From: Pectobacterium brasiliense
Lineage (GTDB): Bacteria; Pseudomonadota; Gammaproteobacteria; Enterobacterales; Enterobacteriaceae
DNA: 64,000 nt
NCBI RefSeq assembly: GCF_016950255.1
Contig: NZ_JACGFN010000001.1
Location: 868,001 to 932,000, forward strand
Direction: 5' to 3'
Shown here: piece after piece, positions 30,201 through 37,620 of the stretch
How the letters are laid out: each line of letters opens with the position of its first letter
Numbering within the stretch: the first letter of the stretch is position 1
Translations under genes and position numbers: made by a program
Notes under the pieces: model-generated
Database searches by the model: none
The model's input: only the letters and a program-made list of their open reading frames with translations
Told to the model about the DNA's origin: nothing

Positions 30201-32028
30201 TATCCGTGACCAGGCGAACCAGCAGCAGGATGTCAGTGAACTGAGCCGCGATGTTGAGCATGCGAATCAAAGCATCAGCCCAATCTTTGATAAGGCGAAG
30301 GAACAGCAGCGTCTGAGCCAGTTGCGGTTGATTAGTGACGTGGTGAATCAGGGCGTGGATATCACCCTGAGCCAGGGCCAGATTATGGCGAATAACGCGG
30401 GAATTAAAGCGGCTGGTGAGTGGGATGAGACCAAGGAGACACGTCAGGAATATTGGGACCGTGTACAAAATACCGCCGCGTATAAGGACATCAACGATCA
30501 ATACAAAGCGGGTGGCGAGCTGAATAAAGGTATTCGTGCCGCAGCGGCCGCCATCACTGCGCTGGCGGGGGGTGACCCACTGAAAGCGCTGGCTCAGGGC
30601 GCTGCGCCTTATCTATCAAGCACGGTGCGCGATTTAACGCTGCAAAATAGTGACAATCCAACCGCCGGGCAGATCGCGGCAAATGCCATTGGTCACGCCA
30701 TCGTTGGCGGCGTGGTGGCCGAGCTTTCTGGTTCAAACGCCACTGCGGGTGCAGTCGGTGCGGCGGGGGGTGAACTGGCGGCACGCGCTATCGTCGACTA
30801 TCTCTATCCGGGTAAAACAGTGGAGTCGCTGAGTGACGCTGAGCGAGCGAAAGTCAGCAATCTGGCTTCTCTGGCGGCGACCATGGCAGCAGGACTGGCA
30901 ACTGATTCATCCGCAGGCGCTGTGGCGGGACATGATGCAGGTAAAAATGCCGTTGATTATAACCTGCTGTCCAATAAGTACGGTGTTGAGAAACTGAGTA
31001 AAGAAGGCCGTGCGCTGTATGAAAAACTAAAAGCCGCGGGTATCGGTGGTATGGATGAACTGCAGGAACGCTTTACTGCCTGTGGCTCTAATGGTAAATG
31101 CCAGACTGATATCCGCAATGAGTACCGTAAATTAGAAAAAGAAGCGGGCGAAAAACTGGTCGCGATGTATAAATCTGGGGCAATAACGGCTGATGAGTTC
31201 GGCTATCTCGTAACAGATTATGCCAGAACGATGATGTATGGTGCGCGAGACGGCCAGCTAGATTCTGATTACTCTGGATTCATCGGTGACATCTATACGC
31301 AGACAGGCATTGACTGGACACCAATGGGCATCGCTGGCAATCCGTATGTCGCCGCCATTAAGGGCAGTGAACAACTTGCCGAATGGAAAGCTCAGGGGCT
31401 GAGCGATGAGAAAATCCGTGAGCTGGCACTGAAAAACGATATCATTACCTCAGCGATGACGCCTGTTGATGTCAATGGGATCCTCAGCTTGTACGATAAT
31501 GGTGCATCGGCGCAGGAAGTTGTAAAGTTTGCTGCTGGCATGGCGTTCAACAAAGTCGTACAAAGAACACAGTCAGGCAACAAGGGTACGTCGGGTACCC
31601 TTGGTACTCCTGCGACGACAGCTAAAAATCCGCTAAGTCCCGTTCAGCAACGTGATGTTCATGGCAATGAAATTGTTTATCGAACGATGTCACCTGAGCA
31701 ATTCAGGCAGTTTGAAAGAACAGGGGTGATGCCAGCGACCACTGAAACATCAGTTTCTCCAGTGCTATCATACTCTTCTAAGTACGATGGCATAACAGTG
31801 AAAATCACTGTTAAACCAGGTACCTTCTCCGAACTGGAAAAAATTGGTATTGCCGCAAACAGTGCTGCTGCTAAAGAATTGCCCAACATGTCCACCCAAA
31901 CGGGTAAATGGATGGAAACAAATACTCGCTTCAAGGTTGAAGGAGGACAGATGACGACACAACTTGGACAAGGCAAAGGAATGGAGATTTTTAATAAAAA
32001 CATCGTCCATTTTGAACAGGTTAAATAA
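24229..32028 (+). CDS. cdiA: CdiA contact-dependent inhibition effector (filamentous haemagglutinin type)
   Basis: A 2599-residue surface toxin. It starts at GTG 24229 with AGGGAT upstream. The N terminus is an extended signal peptide (MNKNLYRIIFNKARGLLMVVSE, cleavage near LAAG), followed by the TPS secretion domain with NPAGISCDGCGF (180-191). Long FHA-type repeats with NxxG and AGxx(I/L) units follow, interrupted by a distinct receptor-binding-like segment around 860-1180. A second repeat block and a pretoxin region end at VDYN (2242-2245), in the place of the usual VENN. The last 125 residues (from about 2476) are the variable toxin, unassigned; that part is visibly more AT-rich. The immunity gene follows after 12 bases. 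Confidence 0.92.
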   Translation: MNKNLYRIIFNKARGLLMVVSEINRGQGKSGANGVGHTLSQLIGRMKPTAFLTMTALGLVTLAPQTLAAGIVADKSAPGGQQPNVMQSANGTPQVNIQTPSAGGVSHNKYTQFDVDNKGAILNNSHKQVQTQMGGWVAGNPWLAKGEAKIILNEVNSRDPSKLNGYVEVAGRKAQVVIANPAGISCDGCGFINANRATLTTGTPQMANGELRGYRVGNGEIVVEGAGMDSSRQDYTDLIARTVKVNAGIWAKDVAVTTGKNEVAADNNTATASSTTGSDSSDVKPTLAIDVAQLGGMYAGKIRLVATEQGVGVSNKGTLGSQAGDITINANGDIVNSGTVNAGQDLLLGGKKVDNSGTLFAQRDQSTTASDEVTNTGLIAAKSNTSVRGASIRNSKGAAIAAGMKTDGTLADSGNLTLASDGKLTSRGQALAGGNLNASASQIDLSGSDTAAHHATLTSSSDIITDDAQLLASGDLKLSAAGKLSNDRGVINANALQVNTPVISNRGGQLLQSGDSDLQLSTNSIDNQNGRIAANAKKFSVQSASLNNQGGTIMAAGSGALDVAASSELNNQNGTLAAASDLAIATPVLNNNQGQISANKQLTLDQQNSSALARTAATSSDLRISNEGGRLVAGQQLTFRGREINGSGEILSLGDMDLSFSDGFSNNNKTLANGDLTLNVNNSLINTALLGAGGKLNVQASNINNQTTGELSSQQTTLNASDTLSNRGLIDGVLTRINASTVNNIGTGRIYGDGLAIGAATLNNLAENNSSATIAARQRLDLGIGTLNNRDHSLIYSNGDMAIGGALDADALATGKAGEINNHSSTIESVGNMALSFTALNNINDNFATSMVQLSQKQKDEYMVVDLNNGVHYSPDDYNISFYKDEVRHICIEGVVCGRDHYYQYSYTETISEEQITQSDPAKIIAGGQISLSGDKLLNDKSQIIAGGTLLTAVKELVNTEVTGQKLTEKVGQVIEWDRIHKKGKDSQKARASAYTPPTEIQSISLSPSVMKENTQATSSAPTLVEYAAQRVDVAGQNTDVIRSMTPDASLPTGSLFTTLPDATSSYLIETDPRFTNQRTWLSSDYMLRQLQTDPSIAQKRLGDGFYEQRLVREQIVELVGQRYLADYTSDEEQYKGLMEAGVSFAKQFNLVPGVALTAEQMKQITQDMVWLVAQDVKMPDGTTQNVLVPQVYAQVQQGDMDGSGALLAGKNISIGVSGGMLNSGRISATQLVSVSGDDIVNVGGIIAGKSVSLQATNDITNTGGTVRATDTLLAQAGRDITVASETNHAESQNGSNNFSRDNIDRVAGMYVQGDDGKLLLQAGRDVNLQAAQVVSSGENSQTQIAANRDINMTTVTTGSRDKVVWDKDNHVTQTLTQVQGSDVTSDGNISLNAGNNINAQAAKLNADRQLALTATNDINLGSASSQEYLDMNSKVKGSGFLSKRTTTTRAGYDATLANGSSLGGENISVTAGNNLNITGSDVAADQALALRAGNDLNVTAAEESRDSWSMKKTTKSGLMSSGGIGFFVGSIKESSTSDTDALTHNNSTLGSVNGDTSLVAGNNIAVQGSDVIAGNDINMVANNITIDAANNQSTTDTTYERKQTGLTLALSGAIGSAINAAYTSAKAADEQQDSRMASLQKLKSGLAGVQAAQAAVLASQNTADQNAIGVSLSLSTSKSKSESHSEAVNASGSTVQAGNNINLVATGSENGADGDLTIGGSQLKAGNDVLLSANRDINLLSAQNTQLQTGKNSSSGGGVGVSIGAGQGGAGISVFANASKGSGNENGDGLTHTETTVDAGNKLTVNSGRDTTLRGAQLSADQVVANVGRDLTLQSEQDVNNYDSKQKNSSAGASFTFGSMTGSVSASVAKDKIHSTYNSVQEQTGIFAGDGGFDITVGNHTQLDGAVIGSTASEDKNRLNTGTLGFSNIDNSAEFEVSHSSVGISTGGLGAQDLLKNAVQNLAPNGLGAGGSDGNASGTTYAAVSPGSLIIRDQANQQQDVSELSRDVEHANQSISPIFDKAKEQQRLSQLRLISDVVNQGVDITLSQGQIMANNAGIKAAGEWDETKETRQEYWDRVQNTAAYKDINDQYKAGGELNKGIRAAAAAITALAGGDPLKALAQGAAPYLSSTVRDLTLQNSDNPTAGQIAANAIGHAIVGGVVAELSGSNATAGAVGAAGGELAARAIVDYLYPGKTVESLSDAERAKVSNLASLAATMAAGLATDSSAGAVAGHDAGKNAVDYNLLSNKYGVEKLSKEGRALYEKLKAAGIGGMDELQERFTACGSNGKCQTDIRNEYRKLEKEAGEKLVAMYKSGAITADEFGYLVTDYARTMMYGARDGQLDSDYSGFIGDIYTQTGIDWTPMGIAGNPYVAAIKGSEQLAEWKAQGLSDEKIRELALKNDIITSAMTPVDVNGILSLYDNGASAQEVVKFAAGMAFNKVVQRTQSGNKGTSGTLGTPATTAKNPLSPVQQRDVHGNEIVYRTMSPEQFRQFERTGVMPATTETSVSPVLSYSSKYDGITVKITVKPGTFSELEKIGIAANSAAAKELPNMSTQTGKWMETNTRFKVEGGQMTTQLGQGKGMEIFNKNIVHFEQVK

Positions 32029-32040
32029 CAGGAAAGCATT

Positions 32041-32523
32041 ATGCTGTTAAATCTTGAAAACTCGAAATACCCTATGAAAATTGTCTATCTTCTTTCAGAA
32101 GAACTCAAAGGGGACCCGGAGCAAGTGGCTTTAACGCAGGCTCTGACTCTCGATCCATCAAGGCCAGCCATGGGCTTGAAGGGAGCCAATGGTCTTTTTG
32201 GCTCATCCGAGTGGTGGAGTAGCATTGAACAGGGAAAAATGCGTTTACTGCACAGATCTGGCACGATCACAAGAACCTATGTGGCGGGACAAGATCCCTC
32301 TCCGGTAGATAACTGTTTCAGTTTGCTGCTGGATGATGGCTCTGTCATTGAAGAAAGCATTTATAGCCATATCGATGATGAAGATAAAAAGCTGTTCCGC
32401 CCAGGAGCCAGGGTGGATATCGTTTATGCACTTGATGAACTGAAGAGAACATCAGCCAATGGCGATAAATGCTATTCTGATATCGTGTTGGAAATAGCGA
32501 TTTCTTTACAACCAATTAAATGA
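32041..32523 (+). CDS. cdiI: Putative CdiI immunity protein
   Basis: A 160-residue cytoplasmic, acidic protein with no signal peptide or membrane helix, starting 12 bases after the cdiA stop with AGGAAA upstream. By position it should be the cognate immunity protein that binds the CdiA C-terminal toxin. Visible features: N-terminal MLLNLENSKYPMKIVYLL, a Gly/Trp segment (GLFGSSEWWSSIEQG), and a beta-rich C-terminal half (VDIVYALDEL, SDIVLEIAISL). I do not recognise a family. It is closed by a strong terminator at 32570. Confidence 0.75.
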   Translation: MLLNLENSKYPMKIVYLLSEELKGDPEQVALTQALTLDPSRPAMGLKGANGLFGSSEWWSSIEQGKMRLLHRSGTITRTYVAGQDPSPVDNCFSLLLDDGSVIEESIYSHIDDEDKKLFRPGARVDIVYALDELKRTSANGDKCYSDIVLEIAISLQPIK

Positions 32524-32569
32524 TAACGAAATACGCTAATTAAAATAATGACGCCTTTATAATATTGCA

Positions 32570-32596
32570 CTCCCCACCTCTGGTGGGGAGCTTTTA
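32570..32596 (+). terminator. Terminator of the cdiBCAI operon
   Basis: Perfect 9-bp GC-rich stem CTCCCCACC-TCT-GGTGGGGAG followed by CTTTTAG, 46 bases after the immunity gene. Confidence 0.85.
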
Positions 32597-32657
32597 GTCT
32601 TAAAATCTGAGCGCAGCGTTACTGTAAAATACCCATTACTTTTCAAACCCATTAGGA

Positions 32658-33221
32658 ATGAAACAAGTGAAAAAGTTACTGCGAAATAATCTGGCAATGA
32701 TAGCACTCCTCTCTTCAGGCTGTTCTATTATGCCAAACAACTCTTTTTTCATTCCGCCCCATGAAACCAATGACTCCCCGTGGGTACGTATTGTAGATAA
32801 CACCGAACAGACGAGTATTTACCAAACGCTAAACGGCAAACGCACTGGCGGTCTTATTCGTTCCAGTGAATGGGTTTTACAGAATACCCAGGATCGCGGA
32901 ATGCCAAAAGTATCTGGAGAAAAATACGATATCGACTACTACGAAACACCATTAGTGCCTGATGTTGAAACAGCGATAGTCAACGTTTATGTTGAAAGCA
33001 AATATTCATGCCTTATTACCACTCGCTTTGTTCCGGAAAAAGGCAAAAAATATCAGTTCCAGTTGGAAGCTGATACATTGCACTACCAGTGCCGCGTAAA
33101 GGCCAGCGAGATGGTGAAGGACAGTGATGGTCAGTGGAAACTTGTCCCTCTACAAAATGTTCGCTACAGCGCGAAAGAAGGAAATGGCTGGCATCCGATG
33201 CACAGTGGGATCGGATCATAG
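32658..33221 (+). CDS. Predicted lipoprotein at the end of the CDI island, function unknown
   Basis: A 187-residue protein with a lipoprotein-type signal (MKQVKKLLRNNLAMIALLSSGC, lipobox LSSGC at about 19-22). The body is hydrophilic with several aromatic residues and three further Cys, one pair possibly bridging (YSCLITTRF and HYQCRVKASE). It lies beyond the cdi terminator and needs its own promoter. Base composition resembles the low-GC tail of cdiA more than the flanking psp genes, so it probably travelled with the island. No family recognised; roles in CDI immunity or envelope are guesses. Confidence 0.75.
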   Translation: MKQVKKLLRNNLAMIALLSSGCSIMPNNSFFIPPHETNDSPWVRIVDNTEQTSIYQTLNGKRTGGLIRSSEWVLQNTQDRGMPKVSGEKYDIDYYETPLVPDVETAIVNVYVESKYSCLITTRFVPEKGKKYQFQLEADTLHYQCRVKASEMVKDSDGQWKLVPLQNVRYSAKEGNGWHPMHSGIGS

Positions 33222-33313
33222 AGATTGCAGCGAAAAAGCAGCGCGACATTATCCACTCTCGACTCAAGTCGTACGGTGGATAATGTCAGCGAAAGAGTAT
33301 AACCGATGACACA

Positions 33314-33679
33314 TTACAGGTGACGAAAGCGGTTCTGAACGCCAAACGTATCCGAGGTGACATAGCGTTCAATGCTACGCAGGCGCTGTTCGCTGGCCTG
33401 CAAGGTCGCATCCGCCTCATTCAGCAGTTGGCTGGGTGTGCGAGCCGTCTTTTCATCCTCAAATCCCATTCCCGATGGAGCCGGATCGAGCATAAAGGTC
33501 AGAATGATGTAGGCCACGATGGTGAAAAAGAACAGGCCGAAAAACATCGACAGCACCACGATTATCCGCAGGAGCTTCACCGGCACGTCAAAATAACGCG
33601 CTAAACCAGCACAAACTCCTTTCAGCATGCCTTCTTCCGGTATGCGATATAACGTTTTACCTGACCACGTATTTTTCAT
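33314..33679 (-). CDS. pspC: Phage shock protein C
   Basis: An inner-membrane protein that, with PspB, senses envelope stress and recruits PspA away from PspF. The 121-residue protein has the PspC domain (LYRIPEEGMLKGVCAGLARYFDVPVKLLRIIVVL), one strong membrane helix (about 38-65), and a C-terminal tail ending RFRHL with heptad-like spacing. Its start overlaps the pspB stop by one base (TAATG). No pspD or pspE follows; the next DNA is the CDI island. Confidence 0.95.
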   Translation of the reverse strand: MKNTWSGKTLYRIPEEGMLKGVCAGLARYFDVPVKLLRIIVVLSMFFGLFFFTIVAYIILTFMLDPAPSGMGFEDEKTARTPSQLLNEADATLQASEQRLRSIERYVTSDTFGVQNRFRHL

Positions 33680-33903
33680 TACGATTTTCTCCAGTCCGGG
33701 TGTTCTGCATCCAGAATGTCTTCCAGCGCCCTGATACGCTCACGCATACGGTTGGACTCTTCCGTTAAACGTGTCAGACGTTGCATATCGTTTTGTCCCA
33801 GTTGAGCACTGTTTTTACGCTGACTGTAATGTAGCCAAAGCCATATCGGTGCCACAAACAACATGAAAATGGTCAGCGGAATGGCAAGAAACAACGCACT
33901 CAT
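33679..33903 (-). CDS. pspB: Phage shock protein B
   Basis: A 74-residue membrane protein: one N-terminal transmembrane helix (MSALFLAIPLTIFMLFVAPIWLWLHY) followed by a basic then leucine-zipper-like cytoplasmic helix (LTRLTEESNRMRERIRALEDIL). It pairs with PspC in stress sensing. It starts 80 bases after pspA and is translationally coupled to pspC. The length equals the family norm. Confidence 0.95.
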   Translation of the reverse strand: MSALFLAIPLTIFMLFVAPIWLWLHYSQRKNSAQLGQNDMQRLTRLTEESNRMRERIRALEDILDAEHPDWRKS

Positions 33904-33983
33904 TGTGTCTCCTTAGTTATTATTCACACGCCGGTGGCTGCCGTTTTCTAACGACAGCCCATCCGATGGCGTTTACGCTCTTA

Positions 33984-34649
33984 TTACTCTGCTGGCTTAA
34001 CTTTAGCCTTAAGTGCTGCCAACTGCGCGCTGATTTCATCGTCCGCTTTCAGTTCGGCAAACTGCTGATCCAGCGATTTTTGTTTGCCCAGCCCGTGGCT
34101 TTCAGCTTCGGCTTCCATCGTATCGATACGGCGTTCGAACTGATCGAAACGCGCCATCGCTTCATCCAGTTTACCGCTGTCCAACTGGCGGCGCACATCA
34201 CGCGACGATGCCGCAGCCTGGTGGCGCAGCGTCAGCGCCTGCTGGCGAGCACGGGTTTCACTCAATTTGTTTTCCAGCTCACCAATTTCACGCTTCATGC
34301 GCTCCAGCGTTTCATCCACGCTTTCGGCTTCATGCTGCAACACCGCGATCAGGTCGGTCAGCTTCTGCTTTTCAATCAGCGCCGCACGGGCCAGATCGTC
34401 TTTATCTTTACGCAGCGCCAGCTCGGCTTTTTCCTGCCACTGATCTTGCTGACCGTGCGCTTGTTCAATACGACGGGCAATCTGTTTCTTTTCTGCCAAC
34501 GCCCGCGCCGAGGTTGAACGCACTTCAACCAGCGTATCTTCCATTTCCTGAATCATCAGCCGCACCAATTTCTGCGGATCTTCAGCTTTATCCAGCAATG
34601 AATTGATGTTGGCGTTCACGATGTCGGCAAAACGAGAAAAAATACCCAT
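33984..34649 (-). CDS. pspA: Phage shock protein A
   Basis: PspA binds PspF to repress the operon and, under stress, coats and stabilises the inner membrane. The 221-residue protein is almost entirely alpha-helical coiled coil of the PspA/IM30 family, beginning [25 protein letters not shown] with the amphipathic membrane-binding helix. GAGGAT lies before the ATG. A sigma-54 promoter lies about 90 bases upstream, and pspF is divergent, the standard arrangement. Confidence 0.97.
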   Translation of the reverse strand: MGIFSRFADIVNANINSLLDKAEDPQKLVRLMIQEMEDTLVEVRSTSARALAEKKQIARRIEQAHGQQDQWQEKAELALRKDKDDLARAALIEKQKLTDLIAVLQHEAESVDETLERMKREIGELENKLSETRARQQALTLRHQAAASSRDVRRQLDSGKLDEAMARFDQFERRIDTMEAEAESHGLGKQKSLDQQFAELKADDEISAQLAALKAKVKPAE

Positions 34650-34739
34650 AATTACATCCTCTTCATGATTTCCAGCGTCTGATTACGCCTGATTTATCAC
34701 CGTGACCAGCCGAGCCAGTCGCGATCTCCCTCTAGGTAT

Positions 34740-34757
34740 ATCAATAAGCATGCCAAC
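34740..34757 (-). promoter_or_regulatory. Sigma-54 promoter of pspABC
   Basis: Minus strand TTGGCATG-CTTA-TTGAT: the -24 GG and -12 region with proper spacing, close to the E. coli pspA promoter (TTGGCACGCAAATTGTAT). The start should be near 34729, leaving an 80-base leader. Confidence 0.8.
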
Positions 34758-34763
34758 TTTTAA

Positions 34764-34782
34764 TTCAGCTTAACTAGCTGAA
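34764..34782. promoter_or_regulatory. Palindrome in the pspA-pspF intergenic region
   Basis: Perfect inverted repeat TTCAGCT-TAACT-AGCTGAA, about 35-53 bases before the predicted pspA start. It could be part of an IHF/PspF architecture or an unrelated operator; no assignment is firm. Confidence 0.45.
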
Positions 34783-34826
34783 AATTAAAGAATAGATAAT
34801 TTTGACTATTTTCCCTTTTCCGCTAG

Positions 34827-34845
34827 ATTAGTCAAATAGACTAAT
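34827..34845. promoter_or_regulatory. Candidate PspF upstream activating sequence
   Basis: Inverted repeat ATTAGTC-AAATA-GACTAAT centred about 107 bases before the pspA start, where the PspF enhancers lie in E. coli. It is also 30-48 bases before pspF, so binding could autorepress pspF. Confidence 0.6.
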
Positions 34846-34874
34846 AGTTAGTAAAAATAACACGGTGAAACATC

Positions 34875-35864
34875 ATGCTTCAGGAAAAAGAGAACCTGCT
34901 GGGCGAAGCCAACAGCTTTCTGGAGGTTCTGGAACAGGTGTCGCAGCTGGCACAGTTAAATAAACCCGTTCTGGTGATTGGCGAACGCGGTACCGGTAAA
35001 GAGCTGATCGCCAGCCGTCTGCATTACCTTTCCCCGCGTTGGCAAGGGCCGTTCGTTTCCCTCAACTGTGCGGCGCTCAACGAGAATCTGCTCGACTCCG
35101 AGCTATTTGGTCATGAAGCCGGCGCTTTTACCGGCGCGCAGAAGCGCCATCTGGGACGCTTCGAGCGCGCCGACGGCGGAACGCTGTTTTTGGATGAACT
35201 GGCTACCGCGCCGATGCTGGTGCAGGAAAAATTACTGCGGGTGATCGAATACGGCATGCTGGAGCGCGTCGGCGGCAGAGATCAGCTACAGGTTGACGTA
35301 CGTCTGGTGTGCGCGACCAATGACGATCTGCCTGCGCTTGCCGCCAGCGGTAAATTCCGTGCGGACCTGCTCGACCGTCTGGCCTTTGACGTTGTGCAGC
35401 TCCCACCGCTGCGTGAACGTCAGCAGGATATCATGCTACTGGCGGATAATTTTGCGATTCAGATGTGCCGTGAATTGCATCTGCCGCTGTTTCCCGGTTT
35501 TACGCCTGCCGCGTGCGAAACGCTGCTGAATTACGACTGGCCGGGCAATATTCGTGAGCTGAAAAACGTGGTTGAACGTTCGGTGTATCGTCACGGCGAT
35601 AGCGAACAGCCTCTTGATGCCATCATTCTGAATCCCTTCCGCCGAACTCCCGCCGTTCAGGAAACGTCGCCGCGTGCGACAACCAGCCAGCCGAATTTAC
35701 CGCTGGAGATGAAACTGTGGCTATTGGAACAGGAGAAAAGCTTAATCGATCGGGCATTGAATCAGGCCAAGTTTAACCAGCGCAAAGCCGCTGAGCTACT
35801 GGGATTAACCTATCACCAACTGCGTGGATTGCTGAAGAAACACGACATTGCGGTAAATGAGTGA
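34875..35864 (+). CDS. pspF: Psp operon transcriptional activator PspF
   Basis: A sigma-54 enhancer-binding protein of 329 residues lacking a regulatory N-terminal domain, as usual for PspF, since PspA acts as its regulator. It has an AAA+ domain with Walker A GERGTGKE (about 34-41), an intact GAFTGA loop, Walker B LFLDEL, and a C-terminal Fis-type helix-turn-helix (NQRKAAELLGLTYHQLRGLLKKH). It activates pspABC and probably ycjXF. A palindrome overlapping its promoter region fits known autorepression. Confidence 0.96.
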   Translation: MLQEKENLLGEANSFLEVLEQVSQLAQLNKPVLVIGERGTGKELIASRLHYLSPRWQGPFVSLNCAALNENLLDSELFGHEAGAFTGAQKRHLGRFERADGGTLFLDELATAPMLVQEKLLRVIEYGMLERVGGRDQLQVDVRLVCATNDDLPALAASGKFRADLLDRLAFDVVQLPPLRERQQDIMLLADNFAIQMCRELHLPLFPGFTPAACETLLNYDWPGNIRELKNVVERSVYRHGDSEQPLDAIILNPFRRTPAVQETSPRATTSQPNLPLEMKLWLLEQEKSLIDRALNQAKFNQRKAAELLGLTYHQLRGLLKKHDIAVNE

Positions 35865-35875
35865 GGAACGGGAAA

Positions 35876-35901
35876 GAAAAAGCGGGCGAATTCACGCCCG
35901 C
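35876..35901 (-). terminator. Terminator of celV
   Basis: Minus strand GCGGGCG-TGAATT-CGCCCGC followed by TTTTTC, 35 bases beyond the celV stop. Confidence 0.8.
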
Positions 35902-35935
35902 AGGATTAGTAAATTAATAGGTCAGCGGCGTGCTA

Positions 35936-37447
35936 TTACGGCTCCACGCCCCATACCAGCGTACCTTTATCGTGCACGGTGATCTTATCCCAGTTGGCAT
36001 AGCTCGTGACGTTAGCGCCATATGAATAGTCATTCGTCTCATTCACGTTGCTCCAGTCACCCGCGTGGATACGCACCTGCACTTCACCGGTTTCCGCGCC
36101 CGGCTGAAGGGAACCGGCTCCGCTGCTGAAGGTCACCAGAACGTAGCGGTTGGCTTTGTCGGTGCTGGCGGCTGGGGTTCCTGTGCTGGTCACGATGTTG
36201 TGAGGGCCAACGTTCGCCCAGTCAACAAAGAGGTTCGCACCCGGTTTGCCATCATCATGGAAGTAGTAGCGCACTTGCAGATCGCTCAGTTTGATCGGCG
36301 TACTTCCGGTATTTTTGATGTTGACGGCCATGCGAATGGCATCATCGGACGGGTTGTTATCCACATTACGATATTGCAGCACGACGTCTCCCGTGGTTCC
36401 GCTACCTGGATTGGTCGGTTCCGTTGGCGTGGTTGGCGTATCGCCACCGCTTAGATTCGCAGCCGCACGAATCTGTGCTCTGACGAATTTTCCTGACGCC
36501 GACAAATTCTGCTCCGTCCAACCACCAGATTTGCTCGCTCCGGACACCAGCGCGGCAGACGTCTCAGACTTATCACTAAGCGACCAGTTTACCCAGCTTA
36601 TTCCACGGTTATTCAGGAAATCGATCCATGTCTGCGATTCTGGCAGGAACGGTCCGCCGTTACCGGACGCATCGCTGGTGCCCCACTCGCTGACGAAAAT
36701 CGCCGCGCCACGGCTTTGTGCATAGTCAATGCGGTCGCGCAGGAACTGTCCGTGCGTCCCGGCATAGAAATGCAGCGCGTACATCGTATTCGGATCGGGC
36801 AACTGATTATCCGCTGCGTCATGAATATCCTGACTCCAAGTACCTGTACCGACGATAATGAGGTTATCGGGATCTTTACTACGGATGGTGTCAGTCACTT
36901 CCAGCGCATAAGGCCGGATTTGCCCGTTCCACGTCACGCCGCCGCTGGGTTCATTGGCGATTTCATAAATCACGTTCGGCGAACTGCCATACAGTGCAGC
37001 CATTTCGGCAAAGAAGGTTTTTGCCTGTGTTTTATAAGTATTAGGATCGTTGTCCGACAGGATATGCCAGTCGATGATGATATAAACGCCAAGGCTTTGC
37101 GCTGCTGCAACGGCCTCTTTTACCTTATTGGCGAGGGAAGGATTAGAAATGTAACCATTTTCCGCCGTGTACATGGCGACGCGGAATACGTTAATACCCC
37201 AATCGTCACGCAGCCACTTCATCGAATCTTTGTTGACATAATCACCAACCCACTGCAATCCATTCGAGCTGATCCCTCTCAGCTGCACCCGTTTCCCCTT
37301 TTCATCCACCAGTCGTCCGTTTTCGATGGACAGCTGACCATGCGTTTCTACCGGCGTGGCCGATAATGCTGAAAAGCTGAGCGACATCCCCAGCACCGTT
37401 GTTACCACCCCTAACGTCAATTTCCTGACGATTTGATTCCTTCTCAT
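35936..37447 (-). CDS. celV: Secreted endoglucanase CelV (GH5 with CBM3)
   Basis: A plant cell-wall endo-beta-1,4-glucanase exported by Sec and then the Out type II system in soft-rot bacteria. The 503-residue protein has a signal peptide (cleavage after SALSA, about residue 30), a GH5 domain (31-340) with acid/base E166 in YEIANEPSG and nucleophile E254 in FVSEWGTSD, a Pro/Thr linker near 345-365, and a C-terminal CBM3 ([27 protein letters not shown]). Start at 37447 (MRRNQIVRK) is preferred by AAGGA 8 bases upstream; ATG codons at 37453, 37468 and 37477 are alternatives. Odd: N62 and V67 replace the conserved His and aromatic residue of the GISSHGLQW(Y/F) motif. Confidence 0.93.
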   Translation of the reverse strand: MRRNQIVRKLTLGVVTTVLGMSLSFSALSATPVETHGQLSIENGRLVDEKGKRVQLRGISSNGLQWVGDYVNKDSMKWLRDDWGINVFRVAMYTAENGYISNPSLANKVKEAVAAAQSLGVYIIIDWHILSDNDPNTYKTQAKTFFAEMAALYGSSPNVIYEIANEPSGGVTWNGQIRPYALEVTDTIRSKDPDNLIIVGTGTWSQDIHDAADNQLPDPNTMYALHFYAGTHGQFLRDRIDYAQSRGAAIFVSEWGTSDASGNGGPFLPESQTWIDFLNNRGISWVNWSLSDKSETSAALVSGASKSGGWTEQNLSASGKFVRAQIRAAANLSGGDTPTTPTEPTNPGSGTTGDVVLQYRNVDNNPSDDAIRMAVNIKNTGSTPIKLSDLQVRYYFHDDGKPGANLFVDWANVGPHNIVTSTGTPAASTDKANRYVLVTFSSGAGSLQPGAETGEVQVRIHAGDWSNVNETNDYSYGANVTSYANWDKITVHDKGTLVWGVEP

Positions 37448-37620
37448 CCACATATTCCTTATCTCCATTGTGAACACCCATGATCTTGGGCACAGGCATG
37501 ATAAGGGAGATTTTTGTTCCCGCCAACAATTTAGGAAACATCCTAACCATATTGATTTTATTAATTATTTATAGAGAAATAGAAAGCAAGGTAAGTATCT
37601 GGCGAGGTCATTTTTCAGGC
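37448..37620. other. celV promoter region
   Basis: AT-rich DNA between the RyhB terminator and celV. It should hold the celV promoter on the minus strand. I see no gene and no clear operator. Confidence 0.4.

Noticed and set aside
24229..32028. Many long minus-strand frames across cdiA
   Set aside because: Shadow frames produced by the GC-biased repeat codons of cdiA; no ribosome sites or families.
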